Source: Dolosigranulum savutiense (GTDB taxonomy: Bacteria > Bacillota > Bacilli > Lactobacillales > Carnobacteriaceae_A). From it: 64,000 bases of DNA. The DNA lies in assembly GCF_039830095.1 (NCBI RefSeq), contig NZ_CP142435.1, positions 372,001 through 436,000 on the forward strand. Direction: 5' to 3'. Shown here piece after piece: positions 14,703-23,061 of this stretch. Positions within the stretch are counted from its first letter, which is position 1. Each line of letters starts with the position of its first letter. Both the position numbers and the translations under genes were made by a program. Below the pieces are notes generated by a model. The model had not been told where the DNA came from. It ran no database searches and saw only the letters and a program-made list of their open reading frames with translations.

Positions 14703-15947
14703 TTAATGTTTTATATTGTTCTTCCTTAATCTTTTTTTGCTAATGTTACGATATAACAATGATGCTATACAATATAAAACTACTAAGCTAATCCCAGAAA
14801 TCAATAATGATACACGAACTCCTAATTTCTCTGTTATGAAGCCACCAATAATAAATCCAAGCGAATTCACTCCAATCAACACCGTTTTATAAAGACTATT
14901 TGCTCTACCTAAATATTCTTTTTCCACCAACTTTTGTCTATTGGTTATAATTATTATATTCAATATTGATTGTAAAGCATCTATAACAAAAGTAATTGCA
15001 ACAATCATATAAACATTGCTCCATTGTGCATAAATAATTCTCAGTATAGATTGAAGTAAAATGTTTGTAATGAAAAGCTGATGAAATTCAAATTTCTTAC
15101 TCAGAAAGTTTATTAAAAAAGCTCCACAAAGTGCCCCACTAGTAGCAACTGATACTACAAATCCAATCTGACTAGTATCTAAATTTATGATATTTTTTAA
15201 AAAAATCAGACTATCATTTTGAAAATTCGCCGTTAATATATTAAAAATAGCTGTAATAACTAATGGTAAAAATACTGTTTTTCTACATGAAACATATACA
15301 TACCCTTTTACAATATCAGCAAATATATCCTTAAAAATTTCAGATGAAAATTTAGGATTAGATTTATTTTCTACAGCCTTAATATAATAAAATGAAAATG
15401 AACTTAAGAGATAGCATAGACTACTGATCAACAATAAAATTCCTATTGAATACTTACTATATATCATTCCACCCACAATAGGAGATAAAATACCTAAAAT
15501 ATATTGTATTGAATAGATACTACTATTTAAAGATGTAAAATCATCTGTGTGTTTGAATAAATATGGTAGGTAGGTTGTTTCTGATATTGAACTAATAACG
15601 TTAATACAACTTACTAAAATAGTTACTATGATCAGTGTCCACAATTTAATATCTAAGCTATCAATATAAACCACTATAAAAAATAAAGTAAAATATAAAA
15701 AGAATCTAATAAAATCAGATAAATACAATATTTTCTTTATATTTAACTTATCAACCAAAGCTCCAAATGGCATCCCTAGAACTAGAAAGGGGAGAAGTGT
15801 TAAAGAAGATATTAAAGATAAATATAAAACTGAATTACTTAATCCTAATATATAAACTGGTATCGCAAAAGTCATTAATGAACTACCAAAATTATCAAAA
15901 ATTACTGACATAAAGTATTTTTTTTTATCCGTTAATAAACTTTCCAT
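14703..15947 (-). CDS. MFS transporter (possibly frameshifted at its end)
   Basis: 414 residues from ATG 15947 (GAAAGGA upstream; an in-frame TTG at 15974 is less likely). About 12 hydrophobic helices; the GALVDKLNIKKILYLSDFIRFF loop between helices 2 and 3 fits the MFS G-x-x-x-D-[R/K] motif. It resembles MFS drug or macrolide efflux proteins. Very AT-rich compared with core genes, a sign of transfer. The annotated end lies just past a run of seven A (minus strand; 14732-14738). One base inserted there would let the frame continue in a protein-like tail to 14611, directly before the ABC gene. The tail could also be a separate small ORF. Confidence 0.82.
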   Translation of the reverse strand: MESLLTDKKKYFMSVIFDNFGSSLMTFAIPVYILGLSNSVLYLSLISSLTLLPFLVLGMPFGALVDKLNIKKILYLSDFIRFFLYFTLFFIVVYIDSLDIKLWTLIIVTILVSCINVISSISETTYLPYLFKHTDDFTSLNSSIYSIQYILGILSPIVGGMIYSKYSIGILLLISSLCYLLSSFSFYYIKAVENKSNPKFSSEIFKDIFADIVKGYVYVSCRKTVFLPLVITAIFNILTANFQNDSLIFLKNIINLDTSQIGFVVSVATSGALCGAFLINFLSKKFEFHQLFITNILLQSILRIIYAQWSNVYMIVAITFVIDALQSILNIIIITNRQKLVEKEYLGRANSLYKTVLIGVNSLGFIIGGFITEKLGVRVSLLISGISLVVLYCIASLLYRNISKKRLRKNNIKH

Positions 15948-16080
15948 GTATGTATTCAATCCTTTCACTATCAATTATTGCTTTGTACGAATGTATGTCT
16001 TTTTCCATACCGTCTATATTGATTAGCGTAGCACCGTGTCTGTCACCTGTGATTTGTGACCAATTTTTTCCTGTTGCTTT

Positions 16081-16563
16081 ATTTTTCAATTGCCATACCA
16101 CTTCTGCTCCACTATTATCTAGAGCAACTGGATTATGATTTAGTGAAGTATTGGGTTTAAAATGGAAAGATGTTGATTTCAAAGAGAATATCTTAGTTGT
16201 CAATAAATCATTCGATCATATGCACACAAAAAACTCAAGGAAACCAAGACAGCTAGTTCAAATAGAAAAATCAAATTAGATGACCACACGATAAATATGC
16301 TTAAGGAGTACAAAAAACAAAACAAAGATAGACATCCTACATTTGTGTTCTTAGACAGTAACCATAATCATGCTTCAAACAGTGCTATAAATAAAGCATT
16401 AAAAAAAGCATGTCAGCAAGCAGGTATCAAGAAAATTACCTTTCACTCGTTGCGACATACTTGGTGTTCTATTTTTCTTTGGACAACTAATATCAATGTG
16501 AAAATTTTGTGTTCTTATAAATTCTTCACTTATACTAGCACTTTAGAAAATGTGTATATATAA
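16081..16563 (+). pseudogene. Tyrosine recombinase/integrase remnant
   Basis: Pieces of a phage/ICE-type integrase catalytic domain can be read across frames: LLSRATGL, an in-frame TGA where Arg of the catalytic ATGLR motif should be, then FSEVLGLKWKDVDFKENI. A frameshift follows near 16225-16240. Then KTASSNRKIKLDDHTI, SNSAINKALKKACQQAGI and FHSLRHT, the RxxH catalytic box. After this box the end is degenerate (TLENVYI resembles the final helix), and no complete TLxxYxH with the nucleophile Tyr is seen. The gene is inactive by stop, frameshift and loss of its ends. It points at the 3' end of tRNA-Leu, a usual integrase target. Confidence 0.85.
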
Positions 16564-16609
16564 CATTCTTGTCTTTTGTACAACTTCTCTTTCAATCTCA
16601 ATCTTTATA

Positions 16610-16694
16610 TGCGCATAAGAAGATTTGAACTTCCACGGGCACTAAGGCCCACTACCCCCTCAAGGTAGCGCGTCTACCATTCCGCCATATGCGC
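16610..16694 (-). tRNA. tRNA-Leu (GAG)
   Basis: 85-nt class II tRNA. Acceptor strands GCGCATA (16694-16688) and TATGCGC (16617-16611) pair perfectly, with discriminator A and no encoded CCA. The anticodon loop TTGAGGG gives anticodon GAG (reads CUC/CUU). A long variable arm (GTGGGCC...) and the TTCAAAT T-loop are present. A perfect consensus promoter lies upstream. The 3' end faces the integrase remnant. Confidence 0.95.
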
Positions 16695-16710
16695 TTCAAT
16701 CACAAATATT

Positions 16711-16739
16711 ATTATACCGATTTGTAGATGACTTGTCAA
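16711..16739 (-). promoter_or_regulatory. tRNA-Leu promoter
   Basis: Minus strand: TTGACA (16739-16734), 17-nt spacer, TATAAT (16716-16711); both hexamers are perfect consensus, 17 nt before the tRNA 5' end. Confidence 0.92.
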
Positions 16740-16784
16740 CTCACTTATCCAAATTCTTGTGAAAGTTGGTCTTCACGCCGAAGT

Positions 16785-17249
16785 TTATTCGGATTGTGGT
16801 TCCGTAGCATCTTCTGGGTGTCTCAACAGGTGCCGAGCTTCCTTATGTTGCTGGATAACACGCTGATAATCTGGAATATGTTCATCTGGCAAGTTAAAGA
16901 CAATCTCGCCTTCTCCTGTCACATAATATTCATTGCGCGCTAGCTTAGCCACATACTGTTCATCATTAAGTTGGTCAATGTAATATTGAAGATCTTCTTG
17001 ATGCGCCTTTACTAGATCAAGCTCGTCAGATGCCAATTCTCGCTCTTCACGCAGATTATGAGCTTTCATATAATTATTCATAATCGGAACGGCTAAAGTA
17101 ACCAACAGTAACATCCCAATGCCAACAATAAACATCATGCGTTTCTTTAGGTACGCTTTACGCTGACTTGCAACTTGCTTACTCTGATGATAGGCACGCG
17201 TATGTGAATTATTCAGTTGTGTAATATTTGATTCCTGATTCTGGTTCAT
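16785..17249 (-). CDS. divIC: Septum formation initiator DivIC (FtsB-like)
   Basis: 154 residues. A basic cytoplasmic N-terminus (1-37), one membrane helix (about 39-57), then an extracellular coiled coil (NLREERELASDELDLVKAHQ) and the conserved NDEQYVAKLARNEYYVTGEGE block of the DivIC/FtsB family. It works with FtsL and DivIB in the divisome and helps control septal peptidoglycan synthesis. Ribosome site AAAGGATGGG. Position after yabN-rqcP matches the B. subtilis mfd-yabN-yabO-...-divIC order, with the sporulation genes yabP/yabQ absent, as expected for a non-sporulating relative. Confidence 0.92.
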   Translation of the reverse strand: MNQNQESNITQLNNSHTRAYHQSKQVASQRKAYLKKRMMFIVGIGMLLLVTLAVPIMNNYMKAHNLREERELASDELDLVKAHQEDLQYYIDQLNDEQYVAKLARNEYYVTGEGEIVFNLPDEHIPDYQRVIQQHKEARHLLRHPEDATEPQSE

Positions 17250-17403
17250 TCGGTACCCATCCTTTTGATCATTGTATCTTACATCTATTACTTCTCACTC
17301 TCTATTATAGCAGTAAAACCCCGTTCTGCCAACCGATTTCACAACTTTATCATTGTTTTCTGTTAGATTAATCTTCTATTTAGTTGTGCAATACAACTAA
17401 ATA

Positions 17404-17443
17404 AGAAAAATAACCCCATCCTATTATAAAGATAGAATGGGGA
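17404..17443 (-). terminator. Terminator of pth-mfd-yabN-rqcP operon
   Basis: CCCCATTCTAT / ATAGGATGGGG stem (17442-17432 / 17424-17414) followed by TTATTTTTCTT on the minus strand, just after the rqcP stop. Confidence 0.8.
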
Positions 17444-17455
17444 GCCATTTCTCAA

Positions 17456-17728
17456 TTATTCATCTCTAAAGTCTCTTTCATATGTTTCATCAATAACGGT
17501 ATAAAGATGCTCGGCTTCGGCTTTTTTTGTTGTATCTTGTATGTCATCGACTCGTACGAATAAGGTCTTATTCCCAAAACGAATTTCCAACTCATCGCCC
17601 ACCGAGACGCGAGAAGAAGATTTAGCCATTTTTCCATTAATTAGAATTCGTTCTTGGTCAGCAATCTCTTTCGCTACGGTTCGTCGTTTAATAATACGGG
17701 ATACTTTTAAAAATTTATCCAATCGCAT
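17456..17728 (-). CDS. rqcP: RqcP/YabO, S4-domain ribosome quality control factor
   Basis: 90 residues from ATG 17728, with GGAAGGAG 6-7 nt upstream. A longer frame opens inside the upstream gene and is rejected. [20 protein letters not shown] is the S4 RNA-binding fold, continuing through [19 protein letters not shown]. RqcP helps RqcH add alanine tails to nascent chains on split 50S subunits in ribosome-associated quality control. It follows yabN with a 2-nt gap. Confidence 0.93.
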   Translation of the reverse strand: MRLDKFLKVSRIIKRRTVAKEIADQERILINGKMAKSSSRVSVGDELEIRFGNKTLFVRVDDIQDTTKKAEAEHLYTVIDETYERDFRDE

Positions 17729-17730
17729 AA

Positions 17731-18783
17731 TTAATCTCCTTCCTTCTCTTGTGCTTTGATTTGTTGCCATAATATTTCAACTTCTTCTGCCGTTTTCGCT
17801 GTTGCATCGCCAAAGACATGTGGATGGCGGCGATACAGTTTGCGGTTAAGCGCAGCTAAGACATCCTCCAGTTGAAACTCACCTGCTAATTCCCCAATAC
17901 GCGCATGATACATAACTTGCATAAGGACATCGCCGAGTTCTTCCACGATATGATCTGGATCTTCGGACTCGATCGCTTCAATTAATTCCGCTGTCTCTTC
18001 TTTCAAGTACGGAATCAGGCTCTGATTGGTTTGATCGATAATCCATGGATCGCCCTCTGCTGAAATAATCTCATCAATGTAATGAGCTAGCAAGCCAAAA
18101 GAATTCACTTGCTCATGACGTTCAACTGGTGGGACATATACCGAGCGTAAGTTATAGGTACCGTCGAAGTGATCCAGTTCATGAAGCGGAACTTCTTGAA
18201 TCTGCTGCTGATCTGTCCCCGCCGCATCCACGATAAAAACTGAATGTTCCCATGGGTATTGTTCCATTAAGGTCAACTTCACATCACCCGCCATCAAGGA
18301 ATTAAACACTTGCATAATAATCAGATGCTGATTTGGATTCAGTTGATCGCTTGCTAAGTCAAAACTATCGACTAGCTGGAAACCATCAATCGGATCGACT
18401 TCAACTGCTTGGAACATATCATCTAAAAAGCTACTCCCGCCAAGAACCGTGACATTGGCTGAACTTTCCCGAAGTAAAACCGTTGTGCGTTCTGCCACAG
18501 CGGGATGGCCCGGTACCGCATAGAGTACCGGTTGTTGCTCTGCTAATTGCAATAATTCATCAACAATGGCTTGATACACTTGCTCGAAGTCATCACTGCA
18601 AGCTTCATATACATGATCAAAACTTTCAATCTCAATACCTTCTTCTGCTAGCTGCGCAACAACCGGATGATCTTTCGTCCGGACCACAAGTCGCTGGGCA
18701 GACATAATTCTGCGATAAATCCCTAGTGGCAATTGATCGATTGTTCCAGCGCCAAGTCCAATAATATTGATTGGATAAGTCAT
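17731..18783 (-). CDS. mazG: YabN-like tetrapyrrole-methylase / MazG NTP pyrophosphohydrolase
   Basis: 350 residues. Residues 1-~225 form the tetrapyrrole (corrin/porphyrin) methylase-like domain ([34 protein letters not shown]). Residues ~245-350 are a MazG domain with [35 protein letters not shown] and the RRHPHVFGD signature. MazG hydrolyses NTPs to NMP and pyrophosphate, removing abnormal nucleotides and lowering ppGpp-type signals in E. coli. B. subtilis YabN is about 490 residues with two MazG repeats; here only one is present. Start codon is right after the mfd stop, with AGAAGGAGG inside the mfd end. Confidence 0.9.
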   Translation of the reverse strand: MTYPINIIGLGAGTIDQLPLGIYRRIMSAQRLVVRTKDHPVVAQLAEEGIEIESFDHVYEACSDDFEQVYQAIVDELLQLAEQQPVLYAVPGHPAVAERTTVLLRESSANVTVLGGSSFLDDMFQAVEVDPIDGFQLVDSFDLASDQLNPNQHLIIMQVFNSLMAGDVKLTLMEQYPWEHSVFIVDAAGTDQQQIQEVPLHELDHFDGTYNLRSVYVPPVERHEQVNSFGLLAHYIDEIISAEGDPWIIDQTNQSLIPYLKEETAELIEAIESEDPDHIVEELGDVLMQVMYHARIGELAGEFQLEDVLAALNRKLYRRHPHVFGDATAKTAEEVEILWQQIKAQEKEGD

Positions 18784-18784
18784 C

Positions 18785-21700
18785 TTATGCCTCCTTCTCG
18801 GCTGATTCTCGTAAATTAGCTAACGCTTCAGTAAATATTAGCAAATTATTCAACCAGTCTTCTTTTGTCGTTCGTTTGGTTAATTTAAAGGTCAGCTGCC
18901 ATTGATCTTCTGTTTTCATATCAGAACGTAACGTCGTATCACCAAGCGCCTTAAACAACCATTCCACTGATAATTGCTGACTAGCTTCTGGTGAAAAATC
19001 AATCTGGATCGTCTTATCTTGACGTGCAATTTTTTCTATTAACGCACGCTCACCGAAGTATTTAATTAACCCGATTTGGAGTAAATCAGCTACTTCTTGG
19101 TCGTATTCTCCAAATCGATCAATGAGTTCCTCTTGTAATTCACGGTACTCATCGCGACCGGTTAGAGAGCGGATTCGTTTGTAGAGTTCAATTTTTTGGC
19201 GTTCATCTTGAATATAATCTGACGGCAAGTAAGCATTAATGGCAACATCAATTTCAAGTGTTGTTTTCTTCAACTTCCCATTATTCTGCTTGCGTTCAAC
19301 AGCTTCTTCCAACATCTGTGAATACAAGTCAAATCCAACCGCATCGATAAAGCCGTGTTGCTGCTTGCCTAGAAGGTTACCGGCCCCACGAATTGCTAAG
19401 TCACGCATTGCAATCTTAAATCCTGAACCTAACTCCGTAAAATCTTTAATCGCTTGCAGGCGACTTTCGCTCACTTCGGTAAGAACTTTTCCGGGCTGGT
19501 GCATAAAGTAAGCATAAGCCACACGACTACTACGCCCTACCCGTCCACGCAATTGATACAGTTGGGACAAGCCCATATGATCCGCATCTTCGACAATTAA
19601 TGTATTCACATTCGGCATGTCAACACCGGTCTCGATAATCGTTGTCGTCACGATCACATCATATTCGCCAGATAAAAATTCAAACAAACGATTCTCCAAT
19701 TCTGTCTCCGTCATCTGACCATGAATGCAACTAATCCGGGCATCTGGCACTAATTCTTGCAATTCAAACATACGGCGTTCAATGGTCTTCACCCGATTAT
19801 GCAAGAAGAAAATCTGACCCCCACGAGCCATTTCGCGCTCAATCGCTTCCCGAATAACGATACTATTCATTTCCATCACATAAGTTTGGACTGGGTAACG
19901 ATTGGCTGGAGGAGTCTCAATTACAGACAGATCTCGCACCCCAAGCATCGACATATGCAACGTCCGTGGAATTGGTGTCGCTGTCAGTGTTAAGACATCG
20001 ACTTGTGTTTTCATATCTTTTAGACGTTCTTTATGCTTCACCCCGAAGCGCTGTTCTTCATCCACCACCAGCAGACCCAAATCTTGAAATACAATATCTT
20101 TCGACAACAAGCGGTGTGTCCCTACTACAACATCCAGCTGACCTTTTTTCAACTGCGAGATCGTTTCTTTGACTTCTTTTTGGGTTTTGAATCGGCTTAA
20201 AATACCAATCTCTACTGGGAAATCGACAAAACGTTCGATCATCGTCTCATAATGTTGCTGAGCGAGAACGGTTGTCGGCACGAGGAAAGCAGCTTGCTTT
20301 CCTTCTTGAACCACTTTGAAAATAGCACGTAAAGCCACTTCTGTCTTCCCATAACCAACATCACCAACTAATAAGCGGTCCATCGGTTTAGCTTCTTGTA
20401 AATCTTCTTTTATTTCTTTAGCCGACCGTAATTGATCGTCTGTTTCACTATAAGGAAAAGCGGCTTCGAATTCTTTTTGATAAGCATTATCAGCAGGATA
20501 GGCATAACCTTTTTGGCGTTCACGTTCTGCATAAAGCTCGATTAAATCATCAGCAATATCTTCCACTTGAGAGCCAACTTTTCGCTTCGTCTTCTCCCAA
20601 GAGGTACCTCCTAATTTATTGATTTTCGGTGTATGCCCTTCTGAAGCAACATATTTTTGTAATAAATTAAGCTGAGTGACGGGAATGAACAGCTTCGAGT
20701 TGTTCTTATACATCACGGAAAGATAATCTTGATTCACGCCACCGATTTCCATGGTCTCCATGCCCACATATTCACCAATACCATGATGAACATGCACCAC
20801 ATAATCCCCCGGTGATAGTTCATTATAATTCTTCAATCGTTCCGCATTCGATAGCTTCGTCTGACGCGCGCGACGTTTCGGTATTTTATTAAAGAGATCT
20901 TGTTCCGTCAGCACAACCAGTTTATCATCAATCAATTCAAATCCTTCTCGAACCGTATGAGCAACAACTTGAATGCTCCCCGTCTGAATCTGATCAACTG
21001 TACCAATCACCGCATCTATCTCAAAGTCCTGTAATGTCCGATGAATTTCACCTTGACGCTCTTCGTCACTTCCCATCACAATAACAGTCGTGTCTTTCTT
21101 CTGCCAACCTGTCATTTCGGTCTGGATTAACTTCATCTGACCGAAGAACTTCTGCGCTTGTCGCGAATGAATATGATGAATACTATCGAACGTCACACTC
21201 CCCATCCCTTTACGGAAAAGAGAAAAATAAAGCATCGGAAGCGAGGTAGCCGCTAGAATATCCTTAGCTGACTGTGAAAATACTTGTCCCGGAAGCAATC
21301 GCCCACCTTGCAGTTCTCCAGTAACCCACTCTGCCTCTTCTGTATCTAGCTGGGCATTATTTTCTCGCACACGCGGATATTCATCCACCAACAGAATGGC
21401 TTCTCCGTTCACATAATCGAGGACACTTGTTTTGCCTGGATACAATAGATCTGGAAACTTAATATACTCACGATTCTGCTCCTCAACCTCCAATGAATCT
21501 TGAACCGATTCAAAAGACTGTCTCAGACGTTGAATTTTTTCATCACTATCGGCCTTCTCCAGTGCTTTTTGGTAAGCTGCCTTGAAACGATTAGCTGCTT
21601 GCTTGGCATATTGAGGTAGTAACATATAATCGCGCGCTGGTAAAATAGTCATCTCAGCTAAATTAGCAATCGACCGTTGCGTATCTGCATCGAAGGAGCG

Positions 21701-22309
21701 CAACGAATCAACTTCTGAGCCAAACAGCTCCACTCGAATTGGATGAGCCTCCGTAATCGGATAAATATCAATAATCCCACCGCGTACACTAAACTCGCCG
21801 GGCTTCGTCACTTTTTGTTCCTTCACATATCCCATATCAACCAAATGGCTCGTCAGCTGTTTAAGTTCAACCTCTTCACCTAACGCTACACTAAACAACA
21901 ACGATTGAAATGCCTCCACTGGGGGAAGCAACTTACGCAACCCCGCCAGTGGAATAATCGCAATCCCCGGTCTATCGGACGATAAAAATTCCAACGTGCG
22001 AATACGCTCAGCCTGCGCTTCTGGAGAACTCACTGCCAACTCTGCATGTAATACATCATTCGTCTCAAATACATAAAGATCCTCTTCCGCCACCATTCCA
22101 GCTAAATCAGTCGCTAATTGACCAGCATGGTAAGTATTTTCTGTTACCCAGATGATTTTCTGAGGTTGTTTTTGGTACATTGCTTGAGATAATAAGCCTC
22201 GTGCTGAGCGCACCATCCCTGTTAGAAGATGGGATGTATTTGGTTGTAAAGCACGTAATACCTCTTGCACAGACGGCTGAGATAATAATCGATCGGTTAA
22301 TGATGACAC
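18785..22309 (-). CDS. mfd: Transcription-repair coupling factor Mfd
   Basis: 1174 residues, the full Mfd length, with GTG start at 22309 and GAGGGAGA upstream. In order: UvrB-homology N-terminal module (~1-350), CarD-type RNA polymerase interaction domain (SPGDYVVHVHHGIGEYVG, ~500-590), superfamily 2 translocase with Walker A LVGDVGYGKTE (~650) and DEEQRFGVKHKE, helicase C with QLRGRVGRSSRVAYAYF, and the TRCF C-terminal domain. Mfd pushes or removes RNA polymerase stalled at lesions and recruits UvrA/UvrB. It is in operon with pth (49-nt gap) and yabN. Confidence 0.97.
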   Translation of the reverse strand: MSSLTDRLLSQPSVQEVLRALQPNTSHLLTGMVRSARGLLSQAMYQKQPQKIIWVTENTYHAGQLATDLAGMVAEEDLYVFETNDVLHAELAVSSPEAQAERIRTLEFLSSDRPGIAIIPLAGLRKLLPPVEAFQSLLFSVALGEEVELKQLTSHLVDMGYVKEQKVTKPGEFSVRGGIIDIYPITEAHPIRVELFGSEVDSLRSFDADTQRSIANLAEMTILPARDYMLLPQYAKQAANRFKAAYQKALEKADSDEKIQRLRQSFESVQDSLEVEEQNREYIKFPDLLYPGKTSVLDYVNGEAILLVDEYPRVRENNAQLDTEEAEWVTGELQGGRLLPGQVFSQSAKDILAATSLPMLYFSLFRKGMGSVTFDSIHHIHSRQAQKFFGQMKLIQTEMTGWQKKDTTVIVMGSDEERQGEIHRTLQDFEIDAVIGTVDQIQTGSIQVVAHTVREGFELIDDKLVVLTEQDLFNKIPKRRARQTKLSNAERLKNYNELSPGDYVVHVHHGIGEYVGMETMEIGGVNQDYLSVMYKNNSKLFIPVTQLNLLQKYVASEGHTPKINKLGGTSWEKTKRKVGSQVEDIADDLIELYAERERQKGYAYPADNAYQKEFEAAFPYSETDDQLRSAKEIKEDLQEAKPMDRLLVGDVGYGKTEVALRAIFKVVQEGKQAAFLVPTTVLAQQHYETMIERFVDFPVEIGILSRFKTQKEVKETISQLKKGQLDVVVGTHRLLSKDIVFQDLGLLVVDEEQRFGVKHKERLKDMKTQVDVLTLTATPIPRTLHMSMLGVRDLSVIETPPANRYPVQTYVMEMNSIVIREAIEREMARGGQIFFLHNRVKTIERRMFELQELVPDARISCIHGQMTETELENRLFEFLSGEYDVIVTTTIIETGVDMPNVNTLIVEDADHMGLSQLYQLRGRVGRSSRVAYAYFMHQPGKVLTEVSESRLQAIKDFTELGSGFKIAMRDLAIRGAGNLLGKQQHGFIDAVGFDLYSQMLEEAVERKQNNGKLKKTTLEIDVAINAYLPSDYIQDERQKIELYKRIRSLTGRDEYRELQEELIDRFGEYDQEVADLLQIGLIKYFGERALIEKIARQDKTIQIDFSPEASQQLSVEWLFKALGDTTLRSDMKTEDQWQLTFKLTKRTTKEDWLNNLLIFTEALANLRESAEKEA

Positions 22310-22358
22310 AATAATCTCCCTCTCTTACGGCAGTCTTTTCTGAATCGACCGCCCACTC

Positions 22359-22919
22359 TTAATTAAACTTGCTCATCGTCTCAGGGAATGGATGCCCCTC
22401 TGCCCAAAAACGCGTGGCATCCACCGCTGAACGGACAGCCACTAACATATCATCATGTGTTTCTTTCGGAAACGTACTCATCACATGCGATATCACTGTT
22501 TGCTCAGCATAAGGACGCCCAATCCCAATCTTAATCCGATTGAATGTCTTCGAACTTAAATAATTAATAATGCTCTTAATTCCGTTATGACCCCCAGAAC
22601 CACCCGCTTCACGCAAGCGAACCTTGCCGACCGGTAAATCTAAATCATCATAAATAACCAAGACATCATCCGTCGATAAATCATAGTAATCTAACCACGG
22701 TCGGACAGAGCGCCCCGAATTATTCATAAATGTTTGCGGTTTAATCAGAATGACTTTTTCTGTTCCAATCCGCGCTTCACCATACGTCGATTCAAATTTA
22801 CTTTTATTCAACGTAATGCCAAGCTGATGTGCTAATTCATCAATTGTAATAAATCCAATATTATGCTTTGTTCCCTCATATTTTTTGCCAGGATTACCTA
22901 GCCCAATAATTAATTTCAT
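22359..22919 (-). CDS. pth: Peptidyl-tRNA hydrolase
   Basis: 186 residues, standard bacterial Pth length. Key residues N9 and H19 (GLGNPGKKYEGTKHNIGF), the DDLDLPVGKVRLREAGGSGGHNGIKSI loop with the conserved Asp, and N/H further on are present. It releases peptides from peptidyl-tRNAs dropped by ribosomes; essential in bacteria. AAAGGAGATCAAG before the ATG. First gene of pth-mfd-yabN-rqcP. Confidence 0.96.
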   Translation of the reverse strand: MKLIIGLGNPGKKYEGTKHNIGFITIDELAHQLGITLNKSKFESTYGEARIGTEKVILIKPQTFMNNSGRSVRPWLDYYDLSTDDVLVIYDDLDLPVGKVRLREAGGSGGHNGIKSIINYLSSKTFNRIKIGIGRPYAEQTVISHVMSTFPKETHDDMLVAVRSAVDATRFWAEGHPFPETMSKFN

Positions 22920-22952
22920 CTTGATCTCCTTTATTCTTATCAGACACGTGAA

Positions 22953-22981
22953 AAAACTGGGGATACACGCTCCCCAGTTAT
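22953..22981 (-). terminator. Inverted repeat: terminator of S9 peptidase gene
   Basis: AACTGGGGA / TCCCCAGTT stem with 7-nt loop then T6 on the minus strand. It sits between the peptidase and pth, just downstream of the putative pth -10, so it could also act as a 5' hairpin of the pth mRNA. Confidence 0.75.
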
Positions 22982-22992
22982 CGTCACCGCTT

Positions 22993-23001
22993 ATTATAAC
23001 A
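22993..23001 (-). promoter_or_regulatory. Extended -10 promoter of pth operon
   Basis: TGT-TATAAT on the minus strand (TG at 23001-23000, hexamer 22998-22993); no good -35. The start would lie just before the hairpin at 22953-22981. Confidence 0.5.
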
Positions 23002-23061
23002 TATAAGTTCTACCCGTGCGACTTTTTGGCTTAAATAACCTCAATCTAGCCACCTAAGTCA

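Noticed and set aside
15950-16138. 62-codon plus-strand ORF
   Set aside because: Its end (LLSRATGL) belongs to the integrase remnant and the rest is unrecognisable; treated under the pseudogene.
15925-16203. 92-codon minus-strand ORF
   Set aside because: Its first half is antisense to readable integrase fragments (ATGL, FSEVLGLKW), and its end overlaps the MFS start. The C-terminal half (GDRHGATLINIDGMEKDIHS) looks somewhat protein-like and may be a remnant, but there is no ribosome site and no recognised family.
16561-16625. Direct repeat of the tRNA 3' end as attachment site
   Set aside because: The tRNA 3' end is a plausible attL, but I found no second copy of its last 20 bases within the window, so no att pair is annotated.
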